Source: Papiliotrema nemorosa
Lineage: Eukaryota > Basidiomycota > Tremellomycetes > Tremellales > Rhynchogastremaceae
NCBI GenBank assembly: GCA_032158125.1
Contig: JASKOT010000029.1
Span: 62,001-126,000 of the forward strand
Length of the DNA stretch: 64,000 bases
Direction of reading: 5' to 3'
The position numbers were made by a program, and so were the translations under genes. The first letter of the stretch is position 1; each line of letters begins with the position of its first letter. The notes beneath the pieces were generated by a model that saw only the letters and a list, made by a program, of their open reading frames with translations, made no database searches and had not been told where the DNA came from. Shown here piece by piece: positions 34,427 to 45,686 of this stretch.

Positions 34427-34668
34427 TCGGTGGCTTTGACCTGGTGTACCTCGATGGCACGAGGATGATGATGTGTACATATTGTGATGCACCTTGTTTG
34501 GATACTGTTCCTTATCAGAGTTTGCGATCCTAGGATATCACATTCGCATCACAGGTCATCCAAAACTAAAAACGACGGACAGAAGGGGACAGACACCCGA
34601 CCTTATCTTCTCCTCGACTTTCCACAATTGACCCAACTCACACCCGCACAAATACTACTGCTCTCAGA

Positions 34669-36925
34669 TCACTTCTTTTCCCGCTTGGAGACGATGCTCA
34701 GAAGATCTTCCGAATCATCTGAGGGCGAAAGAGTGAGAGCGAGACCTGGCTTAGCATAAGATTTTTTAGCTTTAGGCGGACTTTGTAGGATATGCTAGGG
34801 ATTAGCAATGGATCTTACTTGTATTATACCACCGTGGCCCATCCAGTCAATGGGAATAAGTGGACTCACATTCGGGTAGGTAATAGGATGCACCGCTTCC
34901 ATTTTCTCAGGCGAGGCGGATCGGGCTCGTCTTTTGGATCTATGACTACTTTGACTCCCGTTGGCCTACTTATCAGCGAAAATCCAATCTAAGAAAGATT
35001 CCTCACCATGGTCGGGTACATTTCCCTTTCAACATCTTTTCTGGCGGCTTTCCAAGCTCTACCATTCGTCTCTATAGCTTCACTCATCAATCCCATGGCG
35101 TCTTGTGGGATTCTCAAATGGTCTGCCAACAGATTCCACGCATAAGCGCTGGATGCTGGAGTAGGACCGTACTCTGCTGCAGCCCTTTGATCCGAGAAGC
35201 CATTCCCATCTTGCGTCGTACCAAAGGGCGTAGCAGCCTGGGGGGTAGATCGATGAGGAGCTCGCCCTCCACTTGGTTTTCTGCTTCGTTCCATCCCTCC
35301 AAGTCGGGTAGATCGATGTCGTTCCAGACCTTCATCCCTGTTCGATTGATGCTGAGCACGCTGAGGCGAAGAAGGGGGCGTCGCGAAAGGAGCGACGATT
35401 GATCTAATCTGGTCTTTCGATATTCGGCCGAAGTCGGCTACGGCTTGCATTTCCGCGTTCTGAGCGTTTGCGGGCGATGGATCAAAGTACGATCGGATGC
35501 CGTCGATTGACATGGCTCGGTTTGAAAGGAGACCTTTCGAATCACCAGCTGCAAAGTTGGAGATGGCCGGATCGGACGGTGGGAAGAACATGAATACCGA
35601 CTGCCATGAGCCAAGAACGGGAATGAGTGAAGAGACTTACGATCATTGTAGATCCAAAGAGACCGACGATACCAAGCATGATGAAAAGGTCTATTCAATC
35701 AGCCTAGGCGATAGTCAGCGGAACGATGGTCATACCGGTGAGGAACTGGTGATGCCCGACGTCCTGGTGAGGAGTGAGCCCGTCAGCGGAGATGACCTAG
35801 GTATCAGCAAGGGCACTGCATGTGTCATGTGCAGGATGACAAACTAGGAATGGCACGATAAAGACCATCCGGGCAAACACACGATACTTTGTCAGTCGGC
35901 GAAAATATGCCAAACGAGTCAAGACCACCTGACTTCCTCCTTGACTTCGGACCGTGTCGATGAGGATTGGGAATCGCAGAATGACATAGAAGGAGGAGAG
36001 GGTGAAGCAGAGTGTGAAGACCGTTCCGGTGAAAAAGACATTCTGATATCAGTCAGGGAGTCATAGAAGACGATTTGTTATACCGTTTCAATCTGCTGAG
36101 GGTCATCGGAGAAGGGAACAGCGACCATGAACATGGTGACGATCCCCGCGATGGACCCAAAGACCCATAGTTTGAACCAGACGCTGGAGAACCATGTACT
36201 GCTGGTCTTACCTCGTATCGAACGAGCTAGATGTACCCAGAAGCACGTTTCTGATAGATCAGCATGGGACGCAACGCGCGGACCTCCAACATACCCTCGA
36301 TATGGATCGACCTGTCTTTGTCAGAGAAATTATCGAGCATCAAGGTAGTGCTCACAGAATCATGGACCAAGCTCCGATGAGGACGTAGTACAACGGATCA
36401 GTGATAGCCCGATAATTGTCAGGCCAAAGATCGAATGGAGTAGGGATCGATCCGTATTTTGGGACACTCCTTCAGGTCAGTCACTCAGATGTGCAGGACG
36501 ACTCACATGAACCCCACGGAATACTTGATATATGCCATTCCTATGGACCAAACTGCAAACATCCCATATGCGACAATCATCATCCACTGATAATCAGCCA
36601 AAACATCTTCTCCTGTGGTTCTTGTGATCACCGTCATGCCGCATTTGAAAGCCCGGCGACGAGTGGGTATGAGCGACTGGAAGCGGTCAAAGCTGTGTCT
36701 CAGTGTCTCCCGCTGTCGATATGCAGCTCACCTCCACGAATGCCATATGAAGTACACGAAGCCAACTCCTGTTACTGCGCAGCAGAACAGAAGACTACCC
36801 ATCAGTATAGCATGCCAGTGCCGCAAATTTGACTCACGTCGTTGGGGACAGGTGAGTCATGCCGATGACCTTGGTAAAATTGTGTCCGTCAAGAGTTCTC
36901 GACCAGCCAAACAATGGCTGAAAGG
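34669..36925 (-). CDS. Multi-spanning (about seven TM) membrane protein, 5' end unresolved
   Basis: Exons 36925-36838, 36794-36732, 36692-36507, 36469-36356, 36311-36295, 36250-36084, 36042-35845, 35796-35736, 35690-35641, 35600-35007, 34965-34870 and 34794-34669 join in frame; from an ATG at 36860 this gives 564 residues. About seven hydrophobic helices are seen (for example FCCAVTGVGFVYFIW, WMMIVAYGMFAVW, VFFTGTVFTLCFTL, LFIMLGIVGLFG), then a cytosolic Ser/Pro-rich tail of about 270 residues with Arg-rich patches. This is a receptor-like layout, but I cannot assign a family. The frame is already open upstream of 36860 (FGWSRTLDGHNFTKV), so earlier exons probably exist, perhaps up to 37607. 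One exon is only 17 nt. Confidence 0.7.
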
Positions 36926-37680
36926 CTGTAGATGGATGATAGAGCCGATCAGAGAAGGAAGGGAGGAAGAAGATAGCTTCTAATAGGAACAGGCTAACGC
37001 TATATCCTCAAGTCGCATGGATCCATCCATCTGCCCGAATACTTGCAGAACGCAACAGGAACGCATGATTCGATGGCATACTCGGCCATGATTGTCAGAG
37101 CTAGAAGTTGGGAATCGACCAAGGACCGAGCAGGAGAATTTTCGATCTCTGTCCAGGGTCATCGTCGCCTTGACCACCAGTCCCCCTGCTATCCTACGCG
37201 AAGATCGTCGTGGGGTTCCTGGCGGTCTCCTGGACGTCCCGATAGATCAGGTCCACAGGTCCGGCAATCCAGACCCGAAAGGAGCACTGGAGCAAGATGT
37301 CTGACTTGTTCGGACGCAAACATCGCAGTTTCAAGGACAGGGGCTGATGGTAAGAAGTGAACTGCGAGAACACCAATCCGCGTCTTCGCAAACCATTGGC
37401 GATGAGCAACAAGATGTCCCTGCCCGACCATCGACAGTCCAGGGGATTTTCTTCATTGTAGACCTCATCGTAGCGAATCTCCTCGTCGAGACTGCGTTGT
37501 CGCGACGAATGGAACATCCGTTGAAACGCGAGCAGTGTTTCAGGAGATCCTCTTAATATAGGCATGCGAACATCTGGTGCAAACGTGCGCCTATTCTTGT
37601 TGTCCATCACCGCTACGGATTCTTCGTTCGAACATCATACTTTCATGCTCTTCAGAACTTGATCGCTCGTCGCTTGAACC
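36926..37680. other. Region upstream of the membrane-protein gene, coding status unresolved
   Basis: These 755 bases lie between the last exon I can join and the MTR10 start. Minus-strand open segments occur in three different frames (37607-37194, about 37177-36980, and an ATG at 37089). They look coding in composition but I found no splice pattern that links them. Confidence 0.4.
37194..37607 (-). CDS. Probable 5' coding segment of the membrane-protein gene
   Basis: ATG 37607 to a TAG at 37194 gives 137 codons with natural composition (motifs such as DEEIRYDEVYNEENP, SGRDILLLIANGL and QPLSLKLRCLRPN). It lies just upstream of, and on the same strand as, the membrane-protein gene and only 73 bases from the divergent MTR10 start. 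It could be the N-terminal exon, followed by introns I could not place, or a fragment disabled by frameshifts. It could also be an independent small gene. Confidence 0.35.
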   Translation of the reverse strand: MDNKNRRTFAPDVRMPILRGSPETLLAFQRMFHSSRQRSLDEEIRYDEVYNEENPLDCRWSGRDILLLIANGLRRRGLVFSQFTSYHQPLSLKLRCLRPNKSDILLQCSFRVWIAGPVDLIYRDVQETARNPTTIFA

Positions 37681-40600
37681 ATGGCGGTCTCTTCACATAC
37701 AGTAACTCAGACGCTGCAAGCTCTGCAAACGTTATACAGCAACCCCGATCCCGCAGCGAAAAAACAGGCAAATGAGTGGCTCCAGGAATTTCAGCACAGT
37801 GTATGTCACGCGTCCATGTCGAGCAGGACACCAATTGGTCAAAGATAAGATGTGTTAGTGTTGATGTTCAGGTCGATGCGTGGCAGGTATGCAACGACAT
37901 CCTGGGATCTCCAAGCTCCCCGCCGGAGGCGAGACTATTCGCATCTCAGACTTTCAGAACAAAGGTGATTCATCTCTCAATTAGATATCATGCGGCCAGC
38001 TGAAGTATTTTAGATCCTGTACGACCTGAAAGATATACCAGAGCCCCAAATATTCCCACTTCGAGACTCTCTCATCGCTTCCTTGTCACCGCTCGTGCAA
38101 CCATCAGCACCCTCTGGCTCGAGAGCAATAAGGATACAAATATGTACGGCCTTGGCAGATTTGGCACTGCAGGTTGCAGCCTGGGAAAACCCGGTAGTGG
38201 AGATGATAGAAAAGTTTGGAAAAGACCCTTCGACCGTTTTGCTACTGTTGGAGTTTTTGCGGACGTTCATTGAAGAGGCTATGAATCCGCACGTCCAGAT
38301 AACCGTAAGCATTCCCTGGACGATCCACTTGATCAGTGTGCTGAGTCGAAGCCTCTGGTCGACAGAGTAGGAACGGCTGTGGACCCGGTCATGAGTGTCC
38401 TGATAATGTACATTCAGGCTCAAGGTGTGGATCAACACCCTATTCCCCAATTGAAGCTGACCTGCAGGCCTGACAGCGGAGGTGCAGGAACTTGTTTTCA
38501 GCACATTAAACCAATGGCTGAGATCAGGAGACTTGCTAGCATCGCAAGTCGTCCCTACTCCTCTATTCTCCGCGGCATTCGATGCTCTAGCCTCTGATCA
38601 GCTCTTTGAGTCAGCGGTAGACGTCATTGTTGGCCTTATACACGAAACACAGGAAATCGACGAGAATGTCGATTCTATACAAGCGATAATCCCGCGTGTT
38701 GTTGCCTTGCGCTCGCAGTTGGAAATACATCAGGAAGACCCCGATAGGATACGAGGCTACACGAGGATATTCAGTGAAGCTGGAGAATGCTACTACAACC
38801 TCATTGCTCGACACCCTGCCGATCTTCTCCCTCTTGTCGAAGCCGCTCTTGCTTGCGCTTCATATCCCGACCTAGACATTGTTCCCATCACATTCGAATT
38901 CTGGTACCTCCTCTCCGGCGCATTAGGACGTCAATCTTCCAACCCGGAACTCCAACCTATAATAGAAATTTACCAGTCCCTCCAATCTATAATCATAAAA
39001 CATCTTCATTTCCCTCCCGACAACGAATCCCAAACCGCCCAGGAACGAGACGAATTTCGAGCATTCCGACATCGAATGGGTGATACCCTCAAAGACTGCT
39101 GTTTTGTCCTCGGTGCACCTATCTGCCTACGCAAGTCTTACGACATGGTTGTGGAAGCCATGCAACGGCCAAATCCACCATGGCAGGAGATTGAAGCACC
39201 TTTGTTCTCGATGCGGTCGATGGGTGCAGAGGTCGACCCGGATGATGACGAGGTCCTTCCGCGAATCATGGATGTGCTACCTTCGCTTCCGGCTCACCCT
39301 CGAATCCAGTACGCCTCGATATTGGTCATCAGTCGATATACCGGATGGGTCGATCGGCATCCAACATACATCGAGTCTCACCTCAACTTCATTTCGCAAG
39401 GTTTCCAGACTGGCGACCATGATGTCTCGGCCGCAGCGGCAATGGCGATGAAGTACATGTGTCAAGACTGCTCTCAGCATTTGCAGCCCTTCCTGCCACA
39501 ACTTCATCAATTTACCGCTTCGGCAGGATCTCATCTTGGTCAACAAGACTTGCTCGAAATCTGGGAGGCCTTGGGATATGTCATTTCAGGAATGCCAGCC
39601 GATCAAGCGGCACCCATGTTGCGGCAATTCATCCAGCCGGTCTTTGAGCAGGTGCAGGCAGTAGTCATAGCACCAGTCGAAGCACAAAAAGGGGATTTGC
39701 AGAAAGTCGGAGGTGAGTCGTCATCGTGGTTACGTCGTCAGTCACTGATCATAGACCTGCTGGAACATATCGACTCGATGCTTGGAGTTGTGCGGACACT
39801 AGATCCTGTCCCAGAACCTTGCTTCGAGACTGCTGGACCTATATTCGCCATCATTGATCAGCTGTTAGCGCGGTATGGCTCCAAATACTTCGTTTCGGAA
39901 CGAGTCGGATCGTTACTACGTCGTGGATTAAGTTTCTACCCAACAAGAGCTTTAGAGCCCTTGCTTGAATCGGTTCTCGGACGAATGGTCACTTCGTTCT
40001 CGGAGACTGGCTTTGCGTGTTTCTTATGGATCATTGGGAAGACTGCGGCGAAGTTTGGCGATTCGACGAGAGGTCCACAAGGTGCCCAAGCCGGTGCGCT
40101 TCTAGCACACGCTTTCCAACGGGTCGTGGAGGAGCTGCAGAAGCTGCTGCAACAAAAGTCGGCCCTCGAGATTCCAGATGGTAAGTCGAGCTCTTAATCA
40201 ACGCTGAATCATCTGACACGCAGTGATGGACGATTATGTACACCTATTCTACGCGTACATTACCCATCTTCCCGACCTTACCCTCATTTCACCCGCGCTC
40301 CATCCCGCGGTTGTCCTAACCCTCCTCGCCCTTTCCTGCCCTGCTCCTGAAACCCAACTGCTCGCGCTTGATATCCTCGTCGCCTTGAGTGAACGCACGA
40401 ATCATCCTCAATATGGGCCCAACCTCATACCCATCTTCAGTCAATGCGGAGACGAAATTTTCAGTCTGACGATACGTGGAGTCGTCGACACATTTTCGGA
40501 AGACGGCTGGCCAAGGGCATCTGATATCCTGAATGCCACCGCGACAGTGGCTCCGCCGATGCAGGTGGAAGGATGGGCAGCAAAGGCGTTGACTGGTGTG

Positions 40601-40813
40601 CCGGGCCATTTGCTTCCGAACACTGTTAGACAAGAATTCTTGAGAGAGTTGCACGAGTTAGTCATTGTTGGGCTGCTGGACCATTGCTGACAAAGTAGGC
40701 ACTTGCTTGCTCCTACTGGCGATAGATTGCGCCAAGCTGTATCGGTGCTAGTGAGGTCCGCTAGGACGGCGAGGGAGAGAGGCAGGCAGACGCGGAAAAG
40801 CTTGGGTGCATGA
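37681..40813 (+). CDS. MTR10: Importin-beta family nuclear import receptor Mtr10 (transportin-3)
   Basis: Exons 37681-37800, 37872-37964, 38014-38304, 38352-38424, 38468-40180, 40224-40656 and 40699-40813 join to 945 residues, the usual length. The start ALQTLYSNPDPAAKKQANEW followed by AWQVCNDIL is the importin N-terminal repeat; TNPO3-like landmarks include DPVMSVLIMYIQAQG, ELVFSTLNQWL, FWYLLSGAL and IWEALGYVIS. The protein is all HEAT repeats. Mtr10 imports shuttling SR/RGG mRNA-binding proteins such as Npl3 into the nucleus with RanGTP and affects tRNA retrograde transport. The acceptor at 38351 is the best of three close AGs because a branch-like TGCTGAGT precedes it. Confidence 0.93.
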
Positions 40814-41137
40814 TGATGTCGCTAACGAGGACATCGTGCAGTTGCGTCTAATATCTGATGCACGATTTGTCGAATTCGATTCGCAGGTGCAGCTGGACGG
40901 GTGAAACCTTTGACCCGCTTTCGCGATCTTTCAGAGTCAAACACGGAGAAAAGACTTCCGAGATGCTCATTCCAAGAACCCTTTGATCTTGTTACACGTC
41001 AGGAATTCAGAGGACGCTCGGAGACGATCACTCCGCCATGCGATGGCAAAATCCGTCTGAAGCGTTATGAAAGGAATGATCCCATCCATTCCCGAGTTGC
41101 ACGGCATATAAAGGCATGCCCTCGCTCAACAGTACCC
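40814..41137. other. Left border of the AT-rich island
   Basis: The 324 bases between MTR10 and the next ORF contain an open but ATG-less extension of that ORF (from 40901) and a TATAAA box at 41106-41111. No repeat was recognised. Confidence 0.4.
41106..41111 (+). promoter_or_regulatory. TATA box
   Basis: TATAAA lies 27 bases before the ATG at 41138. This is close for a TATA-to-start distance, but clear TATA boxes are rare elsewhere in the window. Confidence 0.35.
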
Positions 41138-42064
41138 ATGTCCTGTAACATGCCCTCGTCCCCTCGAAGTAAGAAACCCGAAGCCTCTCAAGCTGGCAAG
41201 CGGGTGTTAACTTACCGTGGCACTATTGAAAAGAAGCCAAAGATTTGCGCGCTCATTGACAAGATTGAGGAAAGTACCGAACGGAGTACCCTATTCTCCT
41301 CGATGCCGCATGGTCGGATGGGTGATTTCTTACGTTCTCTTTGGGCAACCTCGCACCTTCCAAATGAAGCTACCGCTCAACATATCCTACAATTTGGCAA
41401 AACCCCCACTGCATTCTCAGAGTGGCTCGCACCGTTACTACACCAATTACAAGGCCGCTTCTATGCTAAGAACTGGTCTGCCAAGTTTGGAGATGGCACA
41501 ACAGGTCTGGTGGGAAGCCGAGTAGACTATATCACGGCTCTTCTGTCTTCCATGCTCGATTGTGATGTGAGGGGAGAAAAGCTTAAAAATTCAAGATTAC
41601 CAATTGCGCTCAAAGGGGAAGAGAAACCAACACTGCTTGAAGGGGCCCGCCTTGCAGTTGGTATCCTTCATTCCACAGCCACAGGTGAACCGCTCTCACT
41701 GGGACTTCACCTCCTCAAGGAAGAACCCAGTGAGTTCGTTCAAACTGTAGGTGATACCTTTCCTCAAGGATCCTGTCAAGGGTGGAACCACATTGTGAAT
41801 CATTTACAAAGAAATTGCTGTGAGATGATCAATTCCTCCTACCACTCCAAAATGGACATGCCAAGATTGATCCTGGCCGGAACACTGGGCTCTCTCAAGG
41901 GACTCAATACCTCTAAGGATCCCAATGCAGATGCCCAGAGCTGGATATCTGCTGTTTTGACTGATCTCAAGATCAATGCTCCTACCAGTCCCCAGCATCT
42001 GACCTGGAACGGTGATTTAACATCTGCTCAGGCATACATTGATATGGTCTATGCACCACTTTAA
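41138..42064 (+). CDS. Intronless protein of unknown function, 308 residues (island ORF)
   Basis: A single open frame from ATG 41138 to TAA 42064 encodes 308 residues. The frame is open upstream to 40901 but without an ATG. The first 35 residues are basic and Ser/Pro-rich; the rest looks like a soluble, mostly helical globular domain (SEWLAPLLHQL, YITALLSSMLDC, LLEGARLAVGILH). There is no signal peptide, TM helix or enzyme motif I recognise. Codons are more A/T-ending (CCA, CTT, AAT, GAT) than in neighbouring conserved genes, and there is no intron, which fits an acquired or fast-evolving gene. Two solo LTRs lie directly downstream. Captured transposon cargo is possible but unproven. Confidence 0.6.
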   Translation: MSCNMPSSPRSKKPEASQAGKRVLTYRGTIEKKPKICALIDKIEESTERSTLFSSMPHGRMGDFLRSLWATSHLPNEATAQHILQFGKTPTAFSEWLAPLLHQLQGRFYAKNWSAKFGDGTTGLVGSRVDYITALLSSMLDCDVRGEKLKNSRLPIALKGEEKPTLLEGARLAVGILHSTATGEPLSLGLHLLKEEPSEFVQTVGDTFPQGSCQGWNHIVNHLQRNCCEMINSSYHSKMDMPRLILAGTLGSLKGLNTSKDPNADAQSWISAVLTDLKINAPTSPQHLTWNGDLTSAQAYIDMVYAPL

Positions 42065-42205
42065 GGTAAATTTGATCCAACAGAGACTGAAAGGTGATTT
42101 ATCTGGCCTGTGACGCTGGATTAGCTGACAAAGCTAGAAAGACAGTTCTTGGCATTCTTGCATTGAGTGATATGTGTCAAAGTATACAGGTTTTGCAGAC
42201 TCTGT

Positions 42206-42787
42206 TGTCAGAAGCGTGGGGTTGATCCTATCCTGGGTTGGCCCTAACCTAAAGGAAGTTCGTCGAAGCTAGGCGAGGGTTGTTGGGGACTGAGAGTAGC
42301 CAACGACGTAGGATAAGATCAACTGTCTCAAGCGAAGTTCGAGTAAAACAAAGACGATGGATGCGAGGATATCAACTACGAGTAACTACCAGTGACTGCT
42401 AATCGAGGATCGCTGAGGATCCTCGACGCTCGACGACTGATCTTTATACCTCATTCAAAAGACTCCTCTCGCTGCCCGACCCATGCGTCCACTATCCGAC
42501 CTTATTGTTGTATCGTCGAAGTTCCCTATTGTTCGGGACGAACAATAGGCACTCTCGCGCGAATAACTTTGGATCCTTTTTGTTCCCCCTTCAGCTGATG
42601 GTGCCGAACTTCGCCGTTGTTTCGGAGACAATAAGGATAGTCTTGCGTCGGGCAAGAACAATAAGAAACGGTGGCAAAACAATAAGAATCGGAAAAGAAC
42701 CTAAGTTCTTCGAAGTTCCTTGTTTGTCGGCGATCTTCGCTTGTCCAGAGGCTGGTCGTCGGCTACCTCGCAGTGTCACCCCTGACA
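42206..42787 (+). mobile_element. Solo LTR of a retrotransposon (582 bp) with 5-bp target duplication
   Basis: The element starts TGTCA and ends TGACA, the inverted ends expected of an LTR. It is flanked on both sides by TCTGT (42201-42205 and 42788-42792), a perfect 5-bp target-site duplication. Its first about 180 bases align with the element at 42905. No internal gag/pol sequence is present, so it is a solo LTR left by recombination. Inside lie an 11-bp hairpin (42525-42549) and several ACAATAAG-like repeats. Confidence 0.8.
42525..42549. repeat. Perfect hairpin in the LTR
   Basis: Arms CCTATTGTTCG and CGAACAATAGG (11 bp) pair perfectly across three bases. Confidence 0.85.
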
Positions 42788-42904
42788 TCTGTCACCCTCA
42801 GACTAGGTCTTGAGCATGGAGGAAGAATATGCATGATGATGATAGCAGGGATCTGAGAGTCTAATACAAAAAGTGAGGATCTATGTCACCTGCCAGGATT
42901 ACAA

Positions 42905-43647
42905 TGTCAGAAGCATGGGGTTGATCCTATCCTCGATTGGCCCTGACCTAAGGGAAGTTTGTCGAATTTATTCAAAGGTCGCCAACAACGTAGGATAAGA
43001 TCAACTACTCAAGCGAAGTTCAAAAAAAACAAAGACAATGTATGCCAAGATATCGATGTCATGAAGGCTACCCCGATGCGACTTACTTTTGCCACCAACG
43101 ACCAAGGATATATGACCGAGACCTCAACGACTTCGCCTATTTCGCTGAAATTGCCCACTGTAACGATTACTCGAGGATTCTCGCTGAAAAACCGATTACC
43201 GCCGAAGAAGCCCAAGGAAAGGCAGAGTGATAGGTGGAATATCGCTCAACTCTTCGTCATCATTCAACGCTCATTCAACGCCCAAGGAATCCTTCGTTCA
43301 TGTCCCGAGAGATATATAAGTAGCTGGAAGAAGGCGGTGGATTCCTTAGCTTCTTGTTATTGAGTCAATACAACACTATAACAGTGCTTTCAGCGTCACT
43401 ACTCGTTATCTACTCGTAGTTCTGCTATCAAGTCATCTTTAGCTTCGGCTATTCTAGTCCTTCAGCCACTCTCGCTCGAATCTCGTTCATCTCGTTCAGT
43501 CTCGCCGATTATCACTCAACCCTCAGCGACTTAGGCGACTTAGTTACTGGTAACTAAGTTCACATATATCGTTGAGTACCTTCTCTTTCTAGCCTAGATA
43601 AACTAGTCACGCGTTGGGCTGGTAACTAGTAGTGGAGCAACGTGACA
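42905..43647 (+). mobile_element. Solo LTR of a related retrotransposon (743 bp)
   Basis: It begins TGTCAGAAGC like the first LTR and ends TGACA. The flanks are TACAA and TTCAA, a 5-bp duplication with one change. A TATATAA motif near 43312 could be the LTR promoter. Both LTRs carry a matching pair, GTTGATCCTATCC near the start and GGATAAGATCAAC about 90 bases later, which form an imperfect inverted repeat. The two LTRs differ in the 3' two thirds, so they are separate insertions or subfamilies rather than a pair bounding one element. Confidence 0.75.
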
Positions 43648-43687
43648 TTCAAGACACTAAAGATGCATCTGAATGGAAAGCATTGGC

Positions 43688-45172
43688 TTAGGGCAACGAC
43701 TCAGGAAGGTCCCAAATAGGTAGTCCCCCTCGTACAAAATACTGCTTCACCTCCTTGTATGCAGCAATGTAGTCCTGATGTCTCAGCCCCATTTCATCAT
43801 GTCAATGCTTGGGCACAAGACTCACCTCATTGTCTTTCAGTGGATGCCACCCTACCGCTCTGTCTACCTTGGCCACCCAATACCACCCTTTTGGGCCCAT
43901 AAGATCTACAAAATCATGCCGTACAAGACCTGTGCGGGGATCAGGGGAAAGAGGGGTATATGACTGCCATCCATTGGGTGGAGGGACTTGATGGTTGCAC
44001 ATTGATGCTGGATGCTTCTCCTCACAATTGATTGTAGTTGGCAATGAGAACTAGAATATCAACCAGTACACATGCAGAACAAAGGTCAACATGAGGGTGG
44101 GCTGACCATGAGTTCTCCAATACGTGCGTCCTCATACTTTTTCAATTGCACAACCTCCTTTGGTGCTTTCTTTGCAGCAGCAATTGTCTTGACAACATTC
44201 CATGTGAACCCATACATTTGCCCTTGGAAATAATAATGCAATCCACTGTTGTGCTGTCCTGGTGCAACTCCACCAAAGTAGGTTGGTTGGGAGGACTCAA
44301 GGCGGACAAGTTGATCAAGTAGATTGGGCAAGATAGGAAGTGCCTGGAGGGTGATCAGCATGATTACCAGCTTCAAAGCCCTCATTGAAAGGTTGGCAAG
44401 TGAATGCAACACTCACATCGTCATCACACTTGAAGACCCATTGGGCTTGCCGTCCTTGTTGTGTACCAACCCATCTGAGCCATTCCCAAGATTTGCCTTC
44501 ATCCATATTATCACCGCCAAGCAGTGCATCCAGCTCTACTATATCATTGTACATCTCAATCTCTCTCCTTATCTCTCCTTCCTCTTGCACCACCTCAGAG
44601 TCATCTTGGGCTTGCTGATTGGGGCGACCAAGAATGAAATTGACCTCAACCAGATTCCTGCGGTACTGAGGTAATATGTCCAAGGGTGAAAATTGGCGGA
44701 TGAGATTACGTCGATTCCTGCTCTTTGGGGATCGTGTAGAGAAGATATGTAAGAATAACAGGGCATTGCCATCTTCTAGTTGAGGTGTCTCCCAGGATGT
44801 CATAGGTGGCGCAGCAAGTAGCTCCGGAACAAATGTTGGAGGATCCCAATCAACTAGTGGCGCGGATGGAAATGAGATCACATTGTCCACCATCTGAGCA
44901 CCTGTGTTGACTTCTGGAGAATGTATATCTATCTTCTCCATATTGCTCTTGATTGGCCATGTGGATGGGGTCTCAAAGTGTCCAGTGGTCTTCAGAACCT
45001 CCAGAGACTCATTGTCATTGAGAATGTGGTGCGAGATTTGAGATCTTGTGGAGGTATAGAGACCCAAGCATCCAAGAAGGGTCGAGACAGTTGTGATGAG
45101 AGCCACTCCCAAGAAGAAGGCCGCTAGGCGGGCCATATGCCATTGAGAGAACCTATTGGTCATCCTTACCAT
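43688..45172 (-). CDS. GT31-like glycosyltransferase, type II membrane protein
   Basis: Exons 45172-44417, 44343-44107, 44050-43826 and 43774-43688 join to 434 residues. A short basic N-terminus and one hydrophobic segment (about 15-37, LAAFFLGVALITTVSTLLG) mark a Golgi-type signal anchor. After a stem region, the catalytic domain shows an R-R-N-L-I-R motif, FILGRP, QWVFKCDDDALPIL with a DDD metal site at 250-252, and YFGGVAPGQ, matching the beta-1,3-galactosyltransferase (GT31) pattern. Donor and acceptor sugars cannot be told. The gene sits in the AT-rich island beside LTRs, with A/T-rich codons, so it may be an accessory cell-wall or glycan gene. Confidence 0.75.
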
Positions 45173-45686
45173 TTTGTTTTTCAATAAAAGACCAGGCAGC
45201 ACAAGACAGGCAGACCTGTTTCTCTACCTTTTATGAGCATCTGGGGAGCAGAGTCTTGGTTGTCCATGAAAGCAGTCCAGCTTTGTAGAGGTGATCTTCC
45301 TTTGATGACAAATTAATCCAATGACAAATTGATTACCAGATATACGCCACCCTTTGATATTGAGCATCCTGATCTGCATCCAGAAGTGAAAAGAGATCCA
45401 TTCTCATATTTGTGACAATGCTCCACTGCTATCTGATGTCATAGGCCAATCTGACAAGTCATATGTATTGCCACCGGCAATGACCAAGGATCTCTGACTG
45501 AACCTTTTCTCCAACTTAAACAATTTCACGCTTCTAGATTGTCCACACTGAGAGTGACAAATTGTACATTAGTTGAGGTTGGCCTCTATGACAGAAGACA
45601 ATGATATATATCACAAAACACATGTTGCACCAAGGTTAGCTACCATAACAACATCTGCATAGGTTTTCTATACAATGTCTCCCCAA
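45173..45686. other. Intergenic, AT-rich
   Basis: These 514 bases lie between the glycosyltransferase start and the next minus-strand stop. No open frame, repeat or RNA gene is recognised; it serves as promoter. Confidence 0.5.

Noticed and set aside
42206..43647. Two LTRs bounding one retrotransposon
   Set aside because: The LTRs have different lengths and 3' halves, each has its own target duplication, and only about 117 bases lie between them, so they are two solo LTRs.
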